Below are positions 1-5,204 of a stretch of 5,204 nt of DNA, in pieces (within the stretch, counting starts at the first letter, position 1; every line of letters begins with the position of its first letter). Source of the stretch: Nitrosomonas sp. (GTDB lineage: Bacteria > Pseudomonadota > Gammaproteobacteria > Burkholderiales > Nitrosomonadaceae); NCBI GenBank assembly GCA_003514765.1, contig DOOY01000144.1:518-5721 (forward strand). Direction: 5' to 3'. The translations under genes and the position numbers were made by a program. The notes below the pieces were generated by a model, which was given only the letters and a program-made list of their open reading frames with translations, had not been told where the DNA came from and searched no databases.

Positions 1-586
1 TCCATACCATCTTCCATTCCATGATGTAGCGGTTAGCTACTTGCCGCCAACCCTCGCGGCTAGTAATAAGCTCTTTCCAATCCGGGATGTCGTCTTCGTC
101 TGTTCGATCTTCTTGTGCGCGTGCGTGTTCGCGCGCTTGCTCAACTAAACACTTAGACCGAGTAACGCGGACCAATACCCACATCAACAGAATCAACACT
201 AGGCCGCCGACGTATTCGCCCACGACAAACTGCCAACCCAGAAAAACCGCAATGACGATTCCCAATTCTATAACAAGATTCGTCGAAGCCAGGAGGAACG
301 CAAGAGACGGGATTAATCCGGCGCCTTTCGTAAACAAAGAGCGTGTGGTTGCAAGAGCTGCAAATGAACAAGAGCTTGAAATAAAGCCAAAGAATGTGCC
401 AAGAAAAATACTTTTAGCACCTGCATCGCCCATACTTTGTTTCATGCGTTTGCGTGTGACAAACACCTGAATCATGCTAGAAATCAAATACCCGAGTCCA
501 AATGCCCAAAAAGCCATCCAGAAAAGACCGAGCGTGGTTGTCGCAGCTTCGTGCCAAGTCTGTATCCATTCATTCATTTCATTCAT
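1..586 (-). CDS. ArsP_1-type (DUF318-like) membrane permease, 3' end off the left edge
   Basis: The reverse complement reads open from ATG at 586 to base 1 without a stop, giving 195 residues of a protein that continues outside the window. It starts MNEMNEWIQTWHEAA. Hydrophobic stretches lie at about residues 17-44, 58-81, 89-112 and 113-142, followed by a charged, probably cytoplasmic loop (about 143-190, AREHARAQEDRTDEDD). The segment GFISSSCSFAALATT (67-81, Cys73), followed by the AFLLASTNLVIELGI helix, is what I recall from permeases of the ArsP_1 superfamily, whose members are predicted or shown to export metalloid or metal-related compounds. No strong Shine-Dalgarno precedes the ATG, and a second in-frame ATG lies 9 bases further in (577). 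It lies downstream of and co-oriented with the multicopper oxidase, so a role in the same metal response is inferred. The substrate is unknown. The plus-strand reading frame over this stretch (Ser/Arg-rich) is an antisense shadow. Confidence 0.8.
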   Translation of the reverse strand, partial: MNEMNEWIQTWHEAATTTLGLFWMAFWAFGLGYLISSMIQVFVTRKRMKQSMGDAGAKSIFLGTFFGFISSSCSFAALATTRSLFTKGAGLIPSLAFLLASTNLVIELGIVIAVFLGWQFVVGEYVGGLVLILLMWVLVRVTRSKCLVEQAREHARAQEDRTDEDDIPDWKELITSREGWRQVANRYIMEWKMVW

Positions 587-657
587 TGTAATTAATTCAA
601 GAGAAATTGTAATTGCTAAACAGACAATGACGTCAGAATTAGTTAGCCTACAGTAAG

Positions 658-699
658 CTTCTGATTTCTCGATGTTCCACAAAGTTAATTAATCAGAAG
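658..699. repeat. Inverted repeat (9-bp arms) upstream of the permease
   Basis: CTTCTGATT (658-666) and its exact reverse complement AATCAGAAG (691-699) are separated by 24 bases. They lie 72-114 bases upstream of the permease start, in the 205-base gap after the multicopper oxidase. The position would suit an operator or a leader structure of the permease transcript. There is no T-tract that would make it a good intrinsic terminator. Elsewhere in the gap, a TACAAT box on the minus strand (611-606) is a possible -10 but has no good -35. Confidence 0.4.
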
Positions 700-747
700 A
701 TCTCCACATTATTTTTTGAGCTATTATTTATTGTGTTTCTAAATCGG

Positions 748-761
748 CCATATAAATATGG
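748..761. repeat. Short AT-rich palindrome just after the oxidase gene
   Basis: CCATAT (748-753) and ATATGG (756-761) form a 6-bp inverted repeat with a two-base centre, 31 to 44 bases past the multicopper oxidase stop codon. A weak hairpin is possible on either strand, but no run of T follows on the minus strand. I do not call it a terminator, and read-through into the permease remains plausible. Confidence 0.25.
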
Positions 762-791
762 TTGGCTTCTGAGAGTGGTTCAGTGGTTTGT

Positions 792-2234
792 TTAAGAGGA
801 ATCCGTACTAAATTTTCCCTTGGCGATCGCTTCAAATATTTCTCCCGGTGCTATGTTTTCATCGCTATGCATAACTCGATGGTACAATTCATCAGGTAAT
901 ACACGAAGTACGGTCATTAATCCTTTTACGCCCATATGCCATTTTTTTCTCATACCTCGCGACTCTCGTTTTCCGTTGATTTTTCTTAACGCTTCTTGAT
1001 TCATGGACATGCTTTGCATTTTTTGTGGGTAGCCAGGAACCTTAAAAGCTGGCTTTTCAAGTACCGATTCCGCCAACGGACGATTTGGCAGAGAATCTAG
1101 ATAATTGGCAACATCTTGTTCTCTTCGAATGTGCGGCCCTACCTGGGGTACCATGTGATTCATCATGTGGTGCACCATATGGCAATGAAATATCCAGTCC
1201 CCGGGATTGAAAGCAACGAACTCGAAATCCTGGGCCATAGCCACACCTACTAATGTTGTATTTCTTGGAATCCATGCACTGGTTGGTATGCGTCCACCCT
1301 CGGTACCTGTCAACCAGAAGGTGTGTCCATGAAAATGAATCGGGTGATGTTGCATCGGACTGAAATCCAGCAGCCTTATACGAATACGTTCGCCATGTTT
1401 ACATACCATGGGCGTGGTATAGGGTCCACTGCGTCCATTAATGGTATGCCAGTTCCAATCCATACGCATGGAATCTGCTGTGTTAGAATTCGGAGGAATA
1501 AAGAAATTCTGAAAAATTAATCCGAAATCACGGTCAACTGGCGGATCATACGCTACACGGGGGTGAACAATAAAAAATCCAACCATGCCAAATGCTTCTT
1601 GCATGGCCACGTGACTGTGATAAAAGAAAGTTCCGGTTTGGTGTAGATCGTATTCATAGGCTTTAGTTTTTCCGGGTGGAATAAGGTGTTGTGTTATGCC
1701 TGGGACACCGTCAAACTCTACCGGCAATTCCAGTCCATGCCAATGAACAGAAGTCGGCTCTGGCAGTTCATTGTGAACAATAATTCGTATCCGATCTCCT
1801 TGAACAGCTTCTATTGTTGGGCCGGGCATGCTGTCATTAAATCCCCAGACATTCATGTATTGTTCAGGGAGAAATTCACGTCTGACAGGCGTGCAGCGAA
1901 GTTCAAATTCTTTCGTGCCATTGACCATTTTCCAAGGAAGTTTATCTAGATCAGGAGCCTCAAATGGAACAGCTCCAAGACCTGATTTTCGAAAACCAGG
2001 AACCAGTTTTCCCAAATATTCTTCGGAATCAGGCGGGCCCCCAAAACTGGGTCGATACCGTGAATAATAGGAAAATTCTGAATTAGAATTATTAGGTTTA
2101 TTTTTTTCTTTAAAACTTTTGTGGGGATGAGAGTGTTTAGGCGTTTCGCTGTGTCCCAATTGAGCAGAAAAAGATCCGACAGCTGCCGCAGCGCCAGTGA
2201 ATAATACTTGTCGTCGTGTTACATTTTTTTTCAT
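792..2234 (-). CDS. Tat-exported two-domain multicopper oxidase (laccase/cuprous-oxidase type)
   Basis: This is a periplasmic copper enzyme that would couple one-electron oxidation of a substrate (Cu(I) or phenols are usual in the family) to reduction of O2 to water. I chose ATG 2234 (480 aa): GGAG lies 8 bases upstream and the protein then begins with a twin-arginine signal (MKKNVTRRQVLFTGAAAA). An upstream in-frame ATG at 2270 would put 12 extra residues before the signal. A His/Lys/Asn-rich linker (about 28-65) follows. Domain 1 (about 105-225) has HWHG (164-167) and HSH (206-208). Domain 2 (about 228-372) has HPIHFHGH (297-304) and HCHMVHHMMNHM (350-361). All eight trinuclear-site His are present. 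Type 1 ligands are H297, C351, H356 and axial M361. Only about 90 residues separate HSH from HPIH, so there is no middle domain, and the T1 site is in domain 2 only. A C-terminal extension of about 105 residues follows. The gene is 50 bases downstream of the outer-membrane factor gene, probably in one operon. Confidence 0.93.
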   Translation of the reverse strand: MKKNVTRRQVLFTGAAAAVGSFSAQLGHSETPKHSHPHKSFKEKNKPNNSNSEFSYYSRYRPSFGGPPDSEEYLGKLVPGFRKSGLGAVPFEAPDLDKLPWKMVNGTKEFELRCTPVRREFLPEQYMNVWGFNDSMPGPTIEAVQGDRIRIIVHNELPEPTSVHWHGLELPVEFDGVPGITQHLIPPGKTKAYEYDLHQTGTFFYHSHVAMQEAFGMVGFFIVHPRVAYDPPVDRDFGLIFQNFFIPPNSNTADSMRMDWNWHTINGRSGPYTTPMVCKHGERIRIRLLDFSPMQHHPIHFHGHTFWLTGTEGGRIPTSAWIPRNTTLVGVAMAQDFEFVAFNPGDWIFHCHMVHHMMNHMVPQVGPHIRREQDVANYLDSLPNRPLAESVLEKPAFKVPGYPQKMQSMSMNQEALRKINGKRESRGMRKKWHMGVKGLMTVLRVLPDELYHRVMHSDENIAPGEIFEAIAKGKFSTDSS

Positions 2235-2242
2235 ATTAATAT

Positions 2243-2246
2243 CTCC
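2243..2246 (-). promoter_or_regulatory. Ribosome binding site that fixes the oxidase start
   Basis: On the minus strand GGAG stands 8 bases before ATG 2234 (GGAGATATTAATATG). The upstream candidate ATG at 2270 would place this site inside the coding region. The twin-arginine signal also begins at the downstream ATG, so both signals agree on 2234. Confidence 0.7.
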
Positions 2247-2284
2247 AAATGGTGAATCCAGGAGCTGCACCCTATTATTAATTC

Positions 2285-3736
2285 TTATCTAGGTTTAGGC
2301 GTTGCATCAATGTGGCCAGCTGGAGTCACATTTTGCGGAGTTTGAAGTCCATCGGTAAGTAACATGCCATCTATGGCTACTCTGGCAGTTCGCCAGGCAA
2401 TCAATTGATCAACATATTCCAATCTACGCATGAAAAAATCACGTTGAGATTCCAAAACTGCTGGCCATGTTTCACGCGCAGCTTTATAGCTCAGTAGTTG
2501 TGTTTTATAACGCTGCTCAGATTCAGGAAGAATGATATCTTTATAATTTTGTATATGTTGAACGGCTGTTAAATATTGTTGAAACTGTTCGGCTAGACGT
2601 TGGCGAAGTTGAAGTTCCGTGAGTCGGATTTGGGCTTTTTGTCGTCTTAAATCCGCTTGCGCTTGTTGAATAGCGCCTTGATTCCAGTCAAAAAGAGGTA
2701 CCTTGATAAAAGCGAGTACGCCATAAACTGCATCTTGTTCAGCATAATTTCGTCCAGCAGAAAACTGAACATTAATATTGGGTATGGGTTCCGCTTTTTC
2801 TCTTTGCACCATGATCTCATCGGATTTCACGTTGGCATGAACCATTCCTAATTCTGGGCTTTCTCGCAGTAATCGTTGGAGAGCCTCTTCAAAGTTAAGC
2901 GGTGTCAAGTTTTCCACCAGGTTTCCCGAGACAGGATTGGGAGGTAGATGGGTTCCTACAAAGGAGATTAAGCGTTCTTTTTCCAGTTGCAATTCGTTTT
3001 CTACTACTTGTAATCTTAATTGCTGCTGTTGAAGTTGCACGTTCGCCTGGTGAATGTCAGCTTCATTGGCTTGGCCGATATTAAACATTTCTTTTACAGT
3101 CAGAAGATTATCTTGCCAGTTTTTGGAAAGCTCCTGCTGAATTTTTACTTTCTTTTGCAATCCCAATAGCCGATAAAATTGGATAACAATTCCATTTGTC
3201 ACACGATATTCTTGTACTAGCGCTTGTAATTCAGCAGCAGAAGCTCGTGCTAGATATTTTTGGCGGCTTAGTTCAAGTTTTCCTCCTGTTACGAATTCTT
3301 GCCGAATAAATCCTCCCTGGAATTCGCCAATCGTGTTATTTACCCCGACTTGATCGCCGGAATACCCGATAACAGGATTTGGGTAAAGACTTGCTTGAAG
3401 CGCCTTAGCACGTTCGGATTCTACGTGAGTCCAGGCTTGTACAAGCGTGGGATTATATTGCCTGGCTAGTTGCTGCAATTTTTCAAGAGAGAGTGGCTCA
3501 TCTTCAGTAAGAAACACATTGTTTGTTTGGTCCGACAAATGTGACGTGGAAGCCGGATTAACTTCTTGGAATGTTGAATCGCCGGGAAAAGACGAAGTCA
3601 TCTCCGGAAAGAATTGGCTTTTGGGTGATAAGTTCTGCTTATTAGGCGAGGCAGCACATCCTATTAGAGCTACGCTTGCTATGAGCGAAAGAACCCAATT
3701 TTTCTTGACACTAAGACGAAATAAACATACTTTCAT
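2285..3736 (-). CDS. TolC/CzcC-family outer-membrane efflux lipoprotein
   Basis: This is predicted to be the outer-membrane channel subunit of a tripartite efflux system, a trimeric beta-barrel plus periplasmic coiled-coil tunnel. From ATG 3736 it has 483 residues, the normal size for the family. The first residues form a lipoprotein signal: basic start, hydrophobic core and lipobox ALIGC with Cys27. A start at 3826 would place 30 residues before this signal and is less likely. The ribosome site is weak (GAG, 9 bases upstream). Two OEP repeats are recognisable at about 83-260 and 280-458, with long Gln/Leu-rich coiled-coil helices, GQANEADIHQANVQ (221-234) and the family-typical VPLFDWNQGAIQQA (346-359). 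Similarity to CzcC/CusC-like metal exporters is the best guess; the exact substrate cannot be read. No RND pump or adaptor gene lies beside it. The multicopper oxidase gene follows after 50 bases, which suggests the pair is co-transcribed for copper or metal defence. Confidence 0.9.
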   Translation of the reverse strand: MKVCLFRLSVKKNWVLSLIASVALIGCAASPNKQNLSPKSQFFPEMTSSFPGDSTFQEVNPASTSHLSDQTNNVFLTEDEPLSLEKLQQLARQYNPTLVQAWTHVESERAKALQASLYPNPVIGYSGDQVGVNNTIGEFQGGFIRQEFVTGGKLELSRQKYLARASAAELQALVQEYRVTNGIVIQFYRLLGLQKKVKIQQELSKNWQDNLLTVKEMFNIGQANEADIHQANVQLQQQQLRLQVVENELQLEKERLISFVGTHLPPNPVSGNLVENLTPLNFEEALQRLLRESPELGMVHANVKSDEIMVQREKAEPIPNINVQFSAGRNYAEQDAVYGVLAFIKVPLFDWNQGAIQQAQADLRRQKAQIRLTELQLRQRLAEQFQQYLTAVQHIQNYKDIILPESEQRYKTQLLSYKAARETWPAVLESQRDFFMRRLEYVDQLIAWRTARVAIDGMLLTDGLQTPQNVTPAGHIDATPKPR

Positions 3737-3762
3737 ATGATTGAACTCATGTTTTTTCTGGT

Positions 3763-3793
3763 TACAAACTATTTTGCAAAGCAATGGTTTGTA
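3763..3793. repeat. Nested inverted repeat upstream of the outer-membrane factor gene
   Basis: TACAAAC (3763-3769) and GTTTGTA (3787-3793) are exact reverse complements. Between them TTGC and GCAA form a second, inner pair around AAA. The structure ends 27 bases before the ATG at 3736, where an operator or 5' leader hairpin of the outer-membrane factor / oxidase operon would lie. I could not identify a good promoter. A weak candidate on the minus strand is TTGCTA (3858-3853), then 17 bases, then TAATCT (3835-3830). Confidence 0.35.
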
Positions 3794-3851
3794 TGTGGTA
3801 ATGTAGAAAACCCACTGCATTCGCAATTCAGATTACAGCAATAATATTGAT

Positions 3852-4172
3852 TTAGCAAAGGCGCAATTGTCGCCATACTTTGTTTGCGCCATAAGCTTTG
3901 AAGCTATTTTTCCATACACGCCGTATATCTCATTCAAGTCCTTTGTTTTGCTTAATGCGATCAGGCAGCCGGCCAGCCAGGATCGCATTCTGGGGGGCGC
4001 GTCCATAAAAGTGTGGACACACCACCGATTGTCGCACTTATTTGTGCGGCATTTCAACAGCACAACCTATCTTGGATATCGATCTAATGTGGCTCTTGCG
4101 ATTCATATTTCCTTGGTGTTCATGCAACAGCCGGACAGCCCATTTCCGAATCACCGCTGCATATCTTACTTG
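3852..4172 (-). pseudogene. Decayed IS3-family transposase remnant (OrfA and OrfB pieces)
   Basis: Read on the minus strand in one frame, the region gives two recognisable pieces. At about 4169-4026 it reads VRYAAVIRKWAVRLLHEHQG, then SISKIGCAVEMPHK, a stop (4040-4038) and VRQS. This matches the pattern of IS3-family OrfA helix-turn-helix proteins (...AVRMV.EHQ...SIA.KIGC..ETLR.WVRQ). At about 3965-3855 it reads PDRIKQNKGLE, a stop (3932-3930), then DIRRVWKNSFKAYGANKVWR and QLRLC, stop. This matches the start of OrfB (IRRVW..NF.VYGARKVWRQL). The end of OrfA and start of OrfB are missing, so the element carries an internal deletion plus three in-frame stops and is dead. No terminal repeats or target duplication could be assigned. 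Open frames here on both strands (3833-4063 minus, 3867-4262 plus) are by-products of this remnant and not genes. Confidence 0.75.
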
Positions 4173-4221
4173 ATTACTTTATCCTTTCGCTTTGGTAAAT
4201 CCGTGTCGATTCAATCAGCAG

Positions 4222-4251
4222 AATTTGCATGGCGTTACAATGCAAATTTGC
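4222..4251. repeat. Inverted repeat between the IS remnant and the small-protein promoter
   Basis: AATTTGCAT (4222-4230) and ATGCAAATT (4240-4248) are exact reverse complements around a 9-base loop. The second arm overlaps a 10-base self-complementary sequence, GCAAATTTGC (4242-4251). It may be a remnant of the insertion-sequence end, an upstream operator, or a chance AT-rich structure. No T-tract follows on either strand, so it does not look like an intrinsic terminator. Confidence 0.35.
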
Positions 4252-4274
4252 TTGCTGTTTAACTCGTTGGGCTT

Positions 4275-4311
4275 CATAATTGACTGGCTTCTCAAGAGAA
4301 GTGCAATTATG
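4275..4311 (+). promoter_or_regulatory. MerR-type promoter candidate with palindromic operator
   Basis: A -35 box TTGACT (4280-4285) and an extended -10 TGC-AATTAT (4302-4310) are 19 bases apart. This is longer than the usual 17 and typical of promoters activated by MerR-family metal sensors. The spacer contains a perfect 14-base palindrome, CTTCTCAAGAGAAG (4288-4301), centred almost midway between the boxes, as MerR-family operators are. Outer arms CATAATTG (4275-4282) and CAATTATG (4304-4311) extend the symmetry. The sequence of the dyad is not the CueR, ZntR or SoxR consensus as I know them, and no merR-like gene is in the window. Transcription would start near 4317, giving a leader of about 60 bases before the GTG at 4376. 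The regulator is inferred only from spacing and symmetry. Confidence 0.5.
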
Positions 4312-4363
4312 CAGATATAGTATAAATAAATTTACCCTTTTCTTTTTTGTACTTTAATACTTT

Positions 4364-4370
4364 AAGGAGG
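4364..4370 (+). promoter_or_regulatory. Strong Shine-Dalgarno before a GTG start
   Basis: AAGGAGG ends 5 bases before GTG 4376, a near-perfect match to the 16S rRNA anti-Shine-Dalgarno. It establishes the GTG as the start of the small secreted protein and predicts efficient translation. Confidence 0.85.
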
Positions 4371-4375
4371 TTCTC

Positions 4376-4729
4376 GTGAATAAGCATACTTTAATTACAG
4401 TTATAGTTACGCTCGGTTTATTAATTTTCTGTGTACAAGCAAACTCTCAGTCAATGAATGAGGAACAGGATGTTCAAGATGCCATAACTAGTAGTGATCA
4501 TGTCGCACTAGTGAAATACTATGAAGATCAAGCCAAAGAAATGGAGGCAAAAGTGCAGGAACACAAAAAACTGTTAGCAAAATATAAGAATAGCAGTCGT
4601 TATGGTAAACCAGCTGAGTTACTAAAGGTACATTGCCGACGTTTAATAAATAATTATGAACAAGCTGTAGCGGAAAGCATGTCCATGGCAGATATTCATC
4701 GACAAATGGTACAAGAGTCAAATAATTAG
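4376..4729 (+). CDS. Small secreted alpha-helical protein, function unknown
   Basis: The product has 117 residues from GTG 4376, behind AAGGAGG. The N-terminus is a Sec signal peptide (MNKHTLITVIVTLGLLIFCV, then QANS), with cleavage likely near residue 22-24. Cys19 is preceded by Phe and does not form a lipobox. The mature part (about 93 residues) is charged and predicted all-helical: VALVKYYEDQAKEMEAKVQE and onward (43-70), a break at NSSRYGKPAE, then a second helix (81-113) containing HC (86-87) and SMSMADIHRQM (101-111). This could be a helical hairpin. Cys87, His86, His108 and several Met are possible metal ligands, but that is speculative. I recall uncharacterised proteins with this pattern but no named family. 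Its place between a MerR-like promoter and a CzcI-like gene suggests a periplasmic role in the metal response. No clear terminator follows. Confidence 0.85.
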   Translation: MNKHTLITVIVTLGLLIFCVQANSQSMNEEQDVQDAITSSDHVALVKYYEDQAKEMEAKVQEHKKLLAKYKNSSRYGKPAELLKVHCRRLINNYEQAVAESMSMADIHRQMVQESNN

Positions 4730-4733
4730 TTTT

Positions 4734-4742
4734 TGCTATAAT
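4734..4742 (+). promoter_or_regulatory. Extended -10 element, possible promoter for the CzcI-like gene
   Basis: TGC followed directly by a perfect TATAAT (4737-4742) lies 5 bases after the stop codon of the small secreted protein. No acceptable -35 is found at 17 bases, but extended -10 promoters can do without one. It would give a leader of about 230 bases before the CzcI-like gene. The rest of 4743-4979 holds no open frame with a ribosome site that I can support and no convincing terminator. Confidence 0.3.
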
Positions 4743-4979
4743 AGTTTGTAATGTTGTTTGATTAGTCTAAAATGATGGTAGGGATGGGAAGTGAAATTGT
4801 ATAATTGGCTACGTAACTTGATTACAGTTATTACTTGAATCCACCTATTTTTTATAGCCAGGTAGATGCCTTTTCTGACCGAGTCGTACATAGAAAACAG
4901 CTTACGTTTTTACTCTGCTATTTACACAGTCTGAGAGTTTAATCGTCAGCGGACATTTACCCTTATTTGAACAGATCAG

Positions 4980-5204
4980 ATGGGACTTTTAGTGCACAGA
5001 TTATTTTTGGTTTTAATTATGCTTTGGTTGCCACTGCAAGGAGCATTCGCTGCTGGGGTGCCACTGTGCGTACATGAAGAAAATGCTGGTAACAAGTTTA
5101 ATCCCGATGCTATTCTCATAATTGAGGACCACCTCCATGCTATTCATCATGAGCAATCAATGGATAGCAGCATAACCTCTATTCAAGAGTGTGAAGTAAA
5201 CACT
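4980..5204 (+). CDS. CzcI-like periplasmic heavy-metal resistance protein, 3' end off the right edge
   Basis: The frame is open from ATG 4980 (in-frame TGA at 4968-4970) to the window end, giving 75 residues of an incomplete protein. The start MGLLVHRLFLVLIMLWLPLQ followed by GAFAAG is a signal peptide, cleaved near residue 24-25. Immediately after come CVHEEN (Cys30, His32, Glu33) and a His-rich stretch, EDHLHAIHHE (49-58). A short signal peptide ending in LPLQ..A followed by C-x-H-E is the pattern I know from CzcI-type proteins, small periplasmic products encoded ahead of czcCBA cobalt-zinc-cadmium (or copper) efflux genes. The ribosome site is weak. An alternative GTG start at 4992 has GGGA 7 bases upstream and would begin VHRLFLVLI, more like the basic start of CzcI proteins. 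If the assignment is right, an RND efflux operon probably continues to the right. Confidence 0.65.
   Translation, partial: MGLLVHRLFLVLIMLWLPLQGAFAAGVPLCVHEENAGNKFNPDAILIIEDHLHAIHHEQSMDSSITSIQECEVNT

Noticed and set aside
87..470. Plus-strand open frame of 127 codons, Ser/Cys/Arg-rich at its start
   Set aside because: It is antisense to the permease on the minus strand, which has a coherent membrane-protein sequence with family motifs. The plus-strand product has no recognisable features or ribosome site.
748..761. Hairpin after the oxidase considered as an intrinsic terminator
   Set aside because: The stem is short and AT-rich and no T-run follows on the minus strand.
2235..2270. Upstream ATG of the oxidase at 2270
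   Set aside because: It would add 12 residues before the twin-arginine signal and bury the GGAG ribosome site, which is correctly spaced for ATG 2234.
3737..3826. Upstream ATG of the outer-membrane factor at 3826
   Set aside because: It would add 30 residues before a standard lipoprotein signal that starts at ATG 3736.
4001..4018. GTCCA...TGGAC inverted repeat considered as an insertion-sequence end
   Set aside because: It has only 5-bp arms and lies between the OrfA and OrfB fragments, inside the remnant. It may mark the deletion join, but nothing supports calling it a terminal repeat.
3833..4063. Minus-strand open frame of 76 codons
   Set aside because: It runs in a different frame from the transposase similarity (AYGANKVWRQL) in the same DNA and has no family features. 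It is a by-product of the pseudogene.
3867..4262. Plus-strand open frame of 131 codons
   Set aside because: The minus strand of the same stretch carries IS3-family OrfA/OrfB fragments, so this is a shadow of a decayed transposase. No ribosome site is seen.
1..5204. CRISPR array, tRNA or rRNA
   Set aside because: No regularly spaced direct repeats, no cloverleaf with a T-loop GTTCGA-type motif, and no rRNA-like sequence were seen on either strand.

Overview
The window looks like a moderately AT-rich proteobacterial chromosome segment carrying an envelope copper / heavy-metal handling locus. The gene families present (Tat-exported multicopper oxidase, CzcC/TolC-type outer-membrane lipoprotein, ArsP_1-type permease, CzcI-like periplasmic protein) point to a Gram-negative beta- or gammaproteobacterium. 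A Nitrosomonas-like betaproteobacterium would fit, but that is a guess from gene style and not shown by the sequence.

Left part, minus strand (about 1-3736): transcription runs right to left through a TolC/CzcC-like outer-membrane lipoprotein (2285-3736), a Tat-exported two-domain multicopper oxidase (792-2234, 50 bases further on, with its own clear ribosome binding site), and then, after a 205-base gap, an ArsP_1-type permease whose 5' half lies at 1-586 and runs off the left edge. The first two look like an operon. The permease may be co-transcribed, because no convincing terminator is visible after the oxidase. No RND pump or membrane-fusion gene is present, so the partner of the outer-membrane factor must lie elsewhere.

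Middle (3737-4375): there is no intact gene. The stretch at about 3852-4172 is a decayed, internally deleted IS3-family transposase remnant on the minus strand, with an OrfA piece followed in the same frame by an OrfB piece. It is flanked by several inverted repeats. The best of these (4275-4311) sits inside a 19-base promoter spacer, as in MerR-family metal-responsive promoters, and points at the next gene.

Right part, plus strand (4376-5204): a small secreted alpha-helical protein of unknown function (4376-4729) starts with GTG behind a near-perfect Shine-Dalgarno sequence. After a 250-base gap comes the 5' part of a CzcI-like periplasmic protein (4980 to the right edge). Such genes commonly precede czcCBA-type efflux genes, so an efflux operon may continue beyond the window. 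The two halves are transcribed divergently and together suggest periplasmic copper/metal oxidation, sequestration and export.
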